Source: Actinomycetota bacterium
GTDB taxonomy: Bacteria > Actinomycetota > Acidimicrobiia > Acidimicrobiales > RAAP-2
DNA: 7,706 bases
Reading direction: 5' to 3'
NCBI GenBank assembly: GCA_009701115.1
Contig: WLKR01000049.1
Location: forward strand, 1 to 7,706
The first letter of the stretch is position 1; each line of letters begins with the position of its first letter. A model generated the notes under the pieces. That model did not search any database and was not told where the DNA came from. It was given only the letters and a program-made list of their open reading frames with translations. Of this stretch, positions 1-6,071 are shown in pieces. The position numbers and the translations under genes were made by a program.

Positions 1-1466
1 ATGATGCCGACGTTGGCCTGCATCATTTCCTGCAGGTCGCGCTGGATGTCGTAGGGGTTCTCACCATTCTCGCGGTTGAACGGAGCGAGAGCTTCGGCGA
101 TGGCCGCATCTACTTCACCCTGGTTCAACGTGGCACTGCCCTGGAGTCCTTCGATGTAGTCAGCGGCGCCCATTCCGGCGCGACGTCCAAAGACGATGAG
201 GTCGGACAGTGAGTTTCCACCGCGACGATTAGCTCCGTGCATACCACCGGCGACTTCACCGGCGGCGAAGAGTCCGGGGACCTTTGTCGCAGCGGTGTCG
301 GCATCGACCTTCACGCCACCCATGATGTAGTGACAGGTTGGCCCGATTTCCATGGCTTCGCGGGTGATGTCGACGCCGGCGAGTTCCATGAACTGGTGGT
401 ACATGGAGGGCAGGCGACGACGGATGAATTCGGCGGGACGACGCGACGCAATGTCCAAGTAGACACCGCCGTGAGGTGATCCTCGGCCGGCCTTTACTTC
501 GGTGTTGATGGCGCGAGCCACTTCGTCACGAGGCAGAAGTTCTGGCGGACGGCGACCAGCGGCGTGGTCTTCGTACCAGCGGTCACCCTCTTCCTCGGTG
601 TCAGCTGTCTCGCTACGGAACATGTCGGCGACGTAGTTGAACATGAAGCGTTCGCCCTCGGAGTTGCGAAGTACACCACCGTCACCACGGACACCCTCAG
701 TTACGAGAATGCCTCGAACTGAAAGAGGCCAGACCATGCCGGTGGGGTGGAACTGGATGCACTCCATGTCGATGAGCTCAGCGCCGGCCCACATGGCCAT
801 GGCGTGACCGTCACCGGTGCCCTCCCAGGAGTTCGACGTGAACTTCCAAGACTTACCAACACCACCGGTGGCTAGAACGACGGCCTTGGCGGAAAAGGTA
901 ACGAACTCGCCGGAGGCGCGCCAGTAGGCGACGGCGCCGGCAATCTTGCCATCCTGGTCGTGGAGGAGACGAAGAACCTTGCACTCCATGAACACGTCGG
1001 TGCCCATCGAGACAACCTTCTGCTGCAACGTACGGATGAGTTCCAAACCGGTGCGGTCACCGACGTGGGCCAAACGGGCGTAGCGGTGACCACCGAAGTC
1101 ACGCTGCAAGATCTTGCCGTCCTTGGTGCGGTCAAAGAGAGCGCCCCACTGCTCGAGCTCCCAGACGCGGTCCGGTGACTCCTTGGCGTGTAGTTCGGCC
1201 ATGCGGTAGTTGTTCAGGTACTTACCACCGCGCATCGTGTCGCGGAAGTGGACCATCCAGTTGTCCTCTTCGTAGACGTTGCCCATGGCCGCGGCCATGC
1301 CACCTTCGGCCATGACCGTGTGGGCCTTACCGAGGAGGGACTTGGTGATGATGCCGACCTTGAGTCCGCGCTGCTTGGCCTCAATGGCGGCACGCAGACC
1401 GGCGCCACCGGCGCCGATGATGAGTACGTCGTACTCGTGGTGTTCAGTTGGGGTATTGGTTGACAT
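1..1466 (-). CDS. sdhA: Succinate dehydrogenase flavoprotein subunit (Sdh1 type), 3' end missing at the left edge
   Basis: This subunit oxidises succinate to fumarate on covalently bound FAD and passes electrons to the Fe-S subunit and the membrane anchor, at the cytoplasmic membrane. I translated 488 codons by hand; the frame is open to base 3 and the C-terminal part lies outside, since the family is usually about 600-650 residues. Visible motifs are the dinucleotide-binding GAGGAG (about 18-23), AHTVMAEGG with His49 as the expected flavinylation site, QFHPTG (238-243), TEGVRGDGG with Arg260, HYIMGG (379-384), and HGANRRGGNSLSD (410-422) with the substrate-binding Arg414. The sequence resembles mycobacterial Rv0248c. 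The ATG at 1466 is supported by a GGAG ribosome site that overlaps the TAG stop of sdhC, so translation is probably coupled. sdhB should follow beyond the window. A fumarate reductase role cannot be excluded from sequence. Confidence 0.96.
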   Translation of the reverse strand, partial: MSTNTPTEHHEYDVLIIGAGGAGLRAAIEAKQRGLKVGIITKSLLGKAHTVMAEGGMAAAMGNVYEEDNWMVHFRDTMRGGKYLNNYRMAELHAKESPDRVWELEQWGALFDRTKDGKILQRDFGGHRYARLAHVGDRTGLELIRTLQQKVVSMGTDVFMECKVLRLLHDQDGKIAGAVAYWRASGEFVTFSAKAVVLATGGVGKSWKFTSNSWEGTGDGHAMAMWAGAELIDMECIQFHPTGMVWPLSVRGILVTEGVRGDGGVLRNSEGERFMFNYVADMFRSETADTEEEGDRWYEDHAAGRRPPELLPRDEVARAINTEVKAGRGSPHGGVYLDIASRRPAEFIRRRLPSMYHQFMELAGVDITREAMEIGPTCHYIMGGVKVDADTAATKVPGLFAAGEVAGGMHGANRRGGNSLSDLIVFGRRAGMGAADYIEGLQGSATLNQGEVDAAIAEALAPFNRENGENPYDIQRDLQEMMQANVGI

Positions 1467-1476
1467 TGGTCAGCTC

Positions 1477-2295
1477 CTAGAAGAAAACGAGGTCGCGGAT
1501 GGCGCCACTGGACACGAGTCGGACGTAGACGTCAGTCAGCGCCACGACGAAGAGTGATGCCCAAGCAAAGTTCATGTGCTTGGCATTGAGAGGCGTCGCA
1601 AGCTTCCAGAGCTTGTGGCGGATGGGGTGCTGGCTAAAGCTGCGGAGCTGGCCACCACAGATGTGACGGCAGGCGTGGCAGGAGAGTGAGTAGAGCCAAA
1701 GCAGTGTGGCGTTCAAGGTCAAGACGAGCGAACCGACCGAAACGCCCCAGCCACCCCCAATGACGTGGAAGCTGCGAATGGCGTCGTAGGTCAAGAGCAC
1801 GTTGAAAATCACACCGAAGTAGAAGAAGTAGCGGTGAGCATTCTGGATCACGAGGGGGAAGCGGGTCTCACCGGAGTAGTTGGTGTGCGCGTCGGCTACG
1901 GCGCAGGCTGGTGGGCTCCACCAAAAGGCGCGGTAGTAGCTGCGGCGGTAGTAGTAGCAGGTCATCCGGAAGCCCAAGGGGAAAATCAGGATGATCAGAG
2001 CGGGGGAGAGACTGCCGACATTGAACGCGAAGCCAAACGGGTTCGAGCCCTCAACGCACGAGTTCGAAAGACAGGGGCTGTAGAAGGGGCTAATGAGTTC
2101 GTTGACGCCGGTGCCGCCGACGAAGTAGTTCACACCCTGAAAGGCGGCCCAGGTCGCGTAGATCACAAATGAAGTCAAAATTGAAACAGTGATTACTGGC
2201 TGGAGCCACCAACGGTCTTGACGCAACGTGGACACATCAGGTCCTCCGCGCGTTCCTCCCAGTACCACCTGCGTCGAGCTTTCTACGGCTGTCAC
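1477..2295 (-). CDS. sdhC: Succinate dehydrogenase membrane anchor subunit (Sdh1 cytochrome b-type, Rv0249c-like)
   Basis: This is the quinone-reducing membrane anchor of the complex. The protein is 272 residues from the GTG at 2295, close to the length I recall for the mycobacterial Sdh1 anchor. About five membrane segments are visible (near residues 33-56, 96-113, 150-175, 186-206 and 240-262), enough for a single-subunit anchor without a separate SdhD. Candidate haem-ligand histidines are His154 in QNAHRYFF, His207 and His211 in the CHACRHICGG stretch, and His240 in NAKHMNFAW; which ones bind haem cannot be read from sequence. I prefer the GTG at 2295 over the in-frame ATG at 2316 because GAGAGG (2302-2307) sits six bases before the GTG, whereas the ATG has no ribosome site. 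The gene is first in the operon as seen and lies 10 bases before sdhA. A divergent AAA+ gene lies upstream. Confidence 0.93.
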   Translation of the reverse strand: MTAVESSTQVVLGGTRGGPDVSTLRQDRWWLQPVITVSILTSFVIYATWAAFQGVNYFVGGTGVNELISPFYSPCLSNSCVEGSNPFGFAFNVGSLSPALIILIFPLGFRMTCYYYRRSYYRAFWWSPPACAVADAHTNYSGETRFPLVIQNAHRYFFYFGVIFNVLLTYDAIRSFHVIGGGWGVSVGSLVLTLNATLLWLYSLSCHACRHICGGQLRSFSQHPIRHKLWKLATPLNAKHMNFAWASLFVVALTDVYVRLVSSGAIRDLVFF

Positions 2296-2311
2296 GGCTT
2301 TCCTCTCGTCA

Positions 2312-2347
2312 AACATCGGGCAAAAGTCGCTGTACGCAACCGATGTT
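2312..2347. repeat. Spaced inverted repeat in the sdhC leader/promoter
   Basis: AACATCGG (2312-2319) and its exact complement CCGATGTT (2340-2347) are separated by 20 bases. A related box, CAATGTT, follows on the plus strand at 2357-2363. The outer arm touches the expected sdhC start site and the inner arm lies just upstream of the GAGAGG ribosome site, overlapping the rejected in-frame ATG at 2314-2316. It could be two half-sites of an operator or a weak leader hairpin. Eight-base arms can arise by chance, so this is a moderate call. Confidence 0.35.
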
Positions 2348-2348
2348 C

Positions 2349-2354
2349 ATTGTA
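2349..2354 (-). promoter_or_regulatory. Likely -10 box of the sdhC-sdhA promoter
   Basis: On the minus strand this reads TACAAT, five of six matches to TATAAT. It would place the transcript start near 2342, giving a leader of about 47 bases that contains the GAGAGG ribosome site. No convincing -35 hexamer is seen 16-18 bases upstream (sequence around 2371-2378), so an activator or a relaxed -35 is possible. The box lies in the short imperfect palindrome CATTG-TAGG-CAATG (2348-2361), which could let a repressor occlude it. Confidence 0.5.
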
Positions 2355-2425
2355 GGCAATGTTTGTGCACTACTTCACAGTTGCCGCCCTTGTGCGGACC
2401 AATTATTTGCCCTACGTTCCTAGTA

Positions 2426-2460
2426 CCGAGGTTCGGCCGTCAAAGCGAACCCGAACTCGG
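2426..2460. repeat. Bulged inverted repeat in the divergent control region
   Basis: CCGAG-G-TTCGG (2426-2436) pairs with CCGAACTCGG (2451-2460) over ten base pairs with one unpaired G and a 14-base loop. No T-run follows on either strand, so it is not an intrinsic terminator. It lies only eight bases from the stronger repeat at 2469-2502, which suggests a structured or protein-binding control region. Confidence 0.4.
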
Positions 2461-2468
2461 CAGGTCGC

Positions 2469-2502
2469 GCCGACCGATTCCACCTCTCTTGAATCGGTCG
2501 GC
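2469..2502. repeat. Perfect 12-bp inverted repeat with 10-base loop upstream of the AAA+/VWA operon
   Basis: GCCGACCGATTC (2469-2480) and GAATCGGTCGGC (2491-2502) are exact complements around a pyrimidine-rich 10-base spacer. It lies 55-88 bases before the ATPase start and about 150 bases from the sdhC -10 box. No T-run follows on either strand, so a terminator is unlikely. It is either an operator for a dimeric regulator placed between the divergent operons, or a hairpin in a longer leader if the AAA+ transcript begins further upstream. Confidence 0.6.
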
Positions 2503-2544
2503 CACGCCTACCCCAGTGCTGAGCCGAAGGTCCCAGCGACTCCC

Positions 2545-2550
2545 TAGAGT
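2545..2550 (+). promoter_or_regulatory. Probable -10 box for a leaderless AAA+/VWA transcript
   Basis: TAGAGT fits the TANNNT pattern of actinobacterial -10 boxes and ends six bases before the ATG at 2557, so transcription would start at or next to the A of the start codon. This agrees with the absence of a purine-rich ribosome site before that ATG. No good -35 is visible near 2522-2527. Leaderless messages are common in Actinobacteria. Confidence 0.45.
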
Positions 2551-2556
2551 TTCCCT

Positions 2557-3981
2557 ATGAGTTCTCTCGTTACCCCTAGCAATCTGGCCACCACTTTGGG
2601 CGCCCTCAAGGCCTCCGGATGGGTGTCTCGCAGCATCCACGAAGAGATGCGCGCCAATCTCGAATCCTTCATCGCCGATGGTCGGCCACTCTCGTTGGGA
2701 GTCCAGGGCTACGAAGACACCGTTTTGCCCCAGGTGGAGACGGCCATCTTGGCCGGGCACGACATCATCTTGCTCGGCGAGCGCGGTCAGGCCAAGACTC
2801 GCATTGTTCGCTCTCTCACCGAACTGCTCGACGAATGGCTCCCCATCGTGGCCGGTTCGGACGTCCGTGACGACCCCTTCAACCCAATCTCCATCTTCGC
2901 CCGTGAACTCGTCACCGAGCGCGGTGACGAGACGCCCGTCGAGTGGGTGCATCGCTCGCGTCGCTTCGCCGAGAAGCTCGCGTCGCCCGATACGTCTATG
3001 GCCGACCTCATTGGTGAGATCGACCCCATCAAGGTGGCCTCTGGTCTCTACCTCGATGATGAGCGGGCATTGTCTTTCGGCCTCGTGCCCAAGTCCAACC
3101 GAGGCATCTTTGCTATCAACGAACTTCCCGACCTTTCGGAGCGCATCCAGGTCGGTCTGTTGAACGTGCTGGAAGAGCGCGACGTTCAGATTCGCGGACA
3201 CTTGGTGCGGCTCGACCTCGACATGGTCGTCGTGGCCACCGCTAACCCCGAGGACTACACCAACCGTGGTCGCCTCATTACCCCACTGAAGGACCGGTTC
3301 GGTTCGCAGATCCGGACCCACTACCCCCTCGACATCGCCACCGAAATTGCGATTGTCCGTCAAGAGGCCCACCTCCCCACGACGACCAAGCAGATCGTGG
3401 TGCCGTGGTTCATCGACGACATCGTGGCTCGCGTGAGTCACGTGGCTCGCCGCAGTCACGTTGTAAACCAGCACTCGGGTGTCTCGGTGCGTCTTTCGAT
3501 CGCCAACTACGAGACGGTCATTGCCAACGCGTTGCGCCGTTCGTTGCGCACGCACGAAGAGTCTGTGGTGCCGCGCGTCAGTGACCTCTCGGCCATGGTG
3601 CAGTCGACGCAGGGCAAGATCGAGATTGACTCGATGGATGACACCGACCCCAGTTTGTTGATTGCCGGACTCGTGACTCTGGCGACCCGTCAGTGCTTCA
3701 CGGAGAACGTGGCCCTGGCTGAAGCGGGCGCCATCGTCGAGGCCTTCACCGAAGAAGTGATTGTCCACGTCGGCGACGATCTGCCAGCCCAGGACTACCT
3801 CAGCGTCTTGGCCCACATCCCCGTGCTGGAGCCACCGGTTCGCCGAATTGCTGGCCCCGACGCCGGTCCGGCCGAGATGGCCGCGGCCCTCGAATTCATT
3901 CTTGAGGGTCTCCACCTCACTAAGCGGCTCGCCAAGGATGCCTCGGGCGCGCGTGCGCTCTACCGGTCACGGAATCGCTAA
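2557..3981 (+). CDS. AAA+ ATPase of the MoxR / magnesium-chelatase-I-like kind (Rv0958-like)
   Basis: A 474-residue cytosolic ATPase of the class that works with a VWA partner to remodel or mature protein complexes or to insert metals. Visible AAA+ elements are Walker A GERGQAKT (74-81), a Walker B-like IFAINEL (184-190) with Asn188 where Asp is usual but Glu189 kept, sensor-1 ATANPED (227-233) with Asn230, the finger-like LKDRFGSQIR (244-253), and a lid segment SGVSVRL (307-313) with Arg312 as a sensor-2 candidate. An insert between Walker A and Walker B (about 95-180) is typical of this group. The ATG at 2557 has no clear ribosome site and is probably leaderless. The VWA gene starts on the very next base after the stop, so the two form one operon. 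I recall mycobacterial Rv0958, about 460 residues and labelled a magnesium chelatase, as the nearest relative. No chlorophyll or cobalamin genes are in view, so the chelatase label should not be taken literally. Confidence 0.9.
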   Translation: MSSLVTPSNLATTLGALKASGWVSRSIHEEMRANLESFIADGRPLSLGVQGYEDTVLPQVETAILAGHDIILLGERGQAKTRIVRSLTELLDEWLPIVAGSDVRDDPFNPISIFARELVTERGDETPVEWVHRSRRFAEKLASPDTSMADLIGEIDPIKVASGLYLDDERALSFGLVPKSNRGIFAINELPDLSERIQVGLLNVLEERDVQIRGHLVRLDLDMVVVATANPEDYTNRGRLITPLKDRFGSQIRTHYPLDIATEIAIVRQEAHLPTTTKQIVVPWFIDDIVARVSHVARRSHVVNQHSGVSVRLSIANYETVIANALRRSLRTHEESVVPRVSDLSAMVQSTQGKIEIDSMDDTDPSLLIAGLVTLATRQCFTENVALAEAGAIVEAFTEEVIVHVGDDLPAQDYLSVLAHIPVLEPPVRRIAGPDAGPAEMAAALEFILEGLHLTKRLAKDASGARALYRSRNR

Positions 3982-5976
3982 ATGGCAGTTCGGTACGGAT
4001 TCCGGCGCCCCGGTGACGGGGACGATTTCGAAGACCTCGCGGCCGAGGACTTGCTGGAGTACGTCCTGGACGAGTTGCTGGAGTACGGCGACTTGGACGC
4101 CGTACTGGACCGACTGGCCTACGAGGGCCTCGAAACCCCCGACGGTGACCGCATCGAGGGTCTGAGGGACCTCTTAGACCAGGCTCGGGAGCGTCGTCGC
4201 CAACTGGAAGCTTCGGCCGACCCCGAAGGCCAGCTAGCCGAACTGATGAAGCGCCTCGAGCAGATTGAGGAACTCGAAGGTGAGGCCCTCGATGGCCTCC
4301 AAGCCGAAGCTGAAGCCTCGGGCGACGAGCGTCGACAGGAAGTGACGAACGACCTCGTTAACGAAAAGCGGATGCAGCGCGACCTCATGCCCGACCAGTT
4401 CGGGGAGCGCCTGAGTTCCTATCAGAACTACGACTTTGTTTCTTCCGAAGCGCGCGAAGCGTTTGAAGAGATGATGCAAGAGATTCGCGAAGACGTTCTC
4501 AACACCTACTTTGAGGCCAACAAGGAGTTCTTCGCCAATCCCGACGAGGCCGAGATGGGCCGCTTACGAGACATGATGAACGCTCTCTCGAATCTCATTG
4601 AGCAAGATCGCCGAGGCGAACCACTGGACCCCACCTTCGAAGAGTTCATGCAGGAGTTCGGAGACTTCTTTCCTGGTGCCGAGACTCTCGAGGACGTCGT
4701 GCGGATGATGGCCGAACGTGCCGCCGCGGCCGAAGCGATGTTTAACTCTCTCTCCGCCGAGCAGCAGGCCGAACTACGCGGCCTCTTTGGTCAAATGCTC
4801 GAAGATCTTGATCTCAACTCGGCTCTGAATCGTTTGGTGGGTAACTTGCGGCAGGCGACCCCCGACATCGACTGGCAGCGGGCCAATCGCTACCGTGGCG
4901 GCCAGCCGGGGAAGTTTTCGGAGGCGACGGACCGTTCGCAAGAAATTGCAGAGCTCCGCAATTTAGAACAATTCCTCGAGGGACCCGGGGGTGCTAACCG
5001 TCTCCCGGAAATCGACATCGAAGCCGTTCGCCGCAACCTCGGTCCCGACGCCGCCAAGAATGTTGAGCGTCTCCAAAAGGCCATGCGTGGACTCACGGAA
5101 AAAGGACTGGTTGACCGCTCGCAGGGGCAGACCAAGCTCACGGCTCGCGGTATGCGCAAAGTCGCTGGTTCGGCACTACGCGAACTCTTCTCTCAACTTC
5201 GCGGAGGCGCCTTTGGTGCGCACCGCCACGCGAGCACCTCTCGCGGCCACGACCGCGAGGAGACGTCCAAGCCGTGGGAGCCCGGTGAAGCGGTGAACCT
5301 CCACCTCGGTCGCACGCTGCGCAACGCGGTCTTTCGCCAAGGACCGGGCACGCCCGTGCGACTCCTGCCCGAGGACTTCGAAGTGGAAGAGCACGAGGCG
5401 ACCGTTCGTTCGGCCACCGTTATTGCCGTCGACCTCTCCCTCTCGATGGAGATGCGCGGCAACCTCGGCCCGGCCAAGAAGATGGTGCTGGCCCTCTCGC
5501 ACCTCATCCAAACGGCCTACCCGCGTGACTTCGTCACCATCGTTGGCTTCGGCGAGACGGCTCACGAGATCAAGTTCGAAGACGTGCCCTTCTTAACGGT
5601 GGACTACCAGTACGGCACCAACCTGCAGCACGCCCTGGCTCTCTCACGCCATCTCATGAGAGGGGAGAAGGGTACGAAGCAGATCATCGTCGTAACCGAC
5701 GGTGAACCCACGGCCCACCTACAGCCCAACGGAGAGCCATTCTTCTCCTGGCCACCCGTCCGAGAGACCCTCTACCTGACGATGGCCGAAGTTCTGCGCT
5801 GCACTAAGGCCGGGATTACCATCAACACCTTCGCCCTCGACATCGAGCGGAGCCAGTTCCCCTTCGTGGAGCAGATCGCCAAGGTCAATGGCGGGCGGAC
5901 GTTCTATACCGATATTGACAACCTGGGCCGTTACGTGCTGGATGACTTCGTCAAATCCCGTAGAAAAGCTTCCTAA
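3982..5976 (+). CDS. VWA-domain protein, partner of the AAA+ ATPase (Rv0959-like)
   Basis: A 664-residue, highly charged protein with no signal peptide or membrane segment, so cytosolic. Order of parts: an acidic N-terminus (10-60); a Glu/Arg-rich, coiled-coil-prone helical region (60-260); a middle part with a winged-helix-like stretch (about 345-405, containing LTEKGLVDR and KLTARGMRKV); a His/Ser/Arg-rich linker (410-430); and a C-terminal VWA domain (about 475-655). The metal-ion-dependent adhesion site is complete: DLSLS with Asp484, Ser486 and Ser488; Thr546 in YGTNLQ; and Asp573 in VVTDGEPT. In related pairs (RavA-ViaA, NorQ-NorD, CbbQ-CbbO, BchI-BchD) the VWA protein links the ATPase ring to its client. 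Its ATG directly abuts the ATPase stop with only a weak GGA upstream, so translation is probably coupled. No obvious terminator follows. The client is unknown; the divergent succinate dehydrogenase is a candidate by position. Confidence 0.9.
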   Translation: MAVRYGFRRPGDGDDFEDLAAEDLLEYVLDELLEYGDLDAVLDRLAYEGLETPDGDRIEGLRDLLDQARERRRQLEASADPEGQLAELMKRLEQIEELEGEALDGLQAEAEASGDERRQEVTNDLVNEKRMQRDLMPDQFGERLSSYQNYDFVSSEAREAFEEMMQEIREDVLNTYFEANKEFFANPDEAEMGRLRDMMNALSNLIEQDRRGEPLDPTFEEFMQEFGDFFPGAETLEDVVRMMAERAAAAEAMFNSLSAEQQAELRGLFGQMLEDLDLNSALNRLVGNLRQATPDIDWQRANRYRGGQPGKFSEATDRSQEIAELRNLEQFLEGPGGANRLPEIDIEAVRRNLGPDAAKNVERLQKAMRGLTEKGLVDRSQGQTKLTARGMRKVAGSALRELFSQLRGGAFGAHRHASTSRGHDREETSKPWEPGEAVNLHLGRTLRNAVFRQGPGTPVRLLPEDFEVEEHEATVRSATVIAVDLSLSMEMRGNLGPAKKMVLALSHLIQTAYPRDFVTIVGFGETAHEIKFEDVPFLTVDYQYGTNLQHALALSRHLMRGEKGTKQIIVVTDGEPTAHLQPNGEPFFSWPPVRETLYLTMAEVLRCTKAGITINTFALDIERSQFPFVEQIAKVNGGRTFYTDIDNLGRYVLDDFVKSRRKAS

Positions 5977-5993
5977 ATTCCCAATTAATACTT

Positions 5994-6022
5994 TTGCAAG
6001 GCCCCCCGCTCGGTATTAGCAT
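5994..6022 (+). promoter_or_regulatory. Promoter-like sequence for the small DUF6941-type gene
   Basis: TTGCAA (5994-5999) and TAGCAT (6017-6022) are separated by 17 bases, and each matches the consensus at four of six positions. Transcription would start near 6029 and give a leader of about 43 bases. The odd palindrome ATTACTTAGTAAT (6021-6033) overlaps the end of the -10 box and the expected start, where a repressor would act. The assignment is by pattern only. Confidence 0.4.
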
Positions 6023-6033
6023 TACTTAGTAAT

Positions 6034-6050
6034 TGCACGATTTTCGTGCA
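6034..6050 (+). repeat. Small hairpin in the leader of the DUF6941-type gene
   Basis: TGCACGA and TCGTGCA form a perfect seven-base stem around a TTT loop. It ends ten bases before the AGGAG ribosome site at 6061-6065. It may stabilise the 5' leader or tune translation, or serve as a DNA operator. It is not followed by a long T-run. Confidence 0.4.
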
Positions 6051-6071
6051 TAACTTTTCAAGGAGCCCGCC

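Noticed and set aside
1765..2172. A 135-codon plus-strand frame opposite sdhC
   Set aside because: It lies wholly inside the complement of sdhC, which has clear membrane segments and family motifs. The plus-strand product is Gly/Ala/Val-rich with no domain.
2293..2316. ATG at 2316 as the start of sdhC
   Set aside because: No ribosome site precedes it, while the in-frame GTG at 2295 has GAGAGG at the right spacing and gives the usual family length.
2469..2502. The inverted repeat as an intrinsic terminator
   Set aside because: No T-run follows on either strand and no gene ends nearby; both flanking genes start here.
2228..2560. A 110-codon plus-strand frame across the divergent control region
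   Set aside because: It overlaps the sdhC start and the sdhC promoter, has no ribosome site, and is Pro/Ser/Arg-rich without motifs. The region is better explained as regulatory.
2440..3915. A 491-codon open frame on the minus strand, antisense to the AAA+ gene
   Set aside because: It mirrors the codon pattern of the strongly supported AAA+ gene, has a low-complexity His/Gly/Val/Arg-rich composition and no recognisable motif. Long antisense frames are expected opposite GC-rich genes.
2557..5976. A true magnesium or cobalt chelatase operon
   Set aside because: No chlorophyll or cobalamin genes are in view, there is no large chelatase subunit, and the Rv0958/Rv0959-type pair has no demonstrated chelatase activity that I know of.
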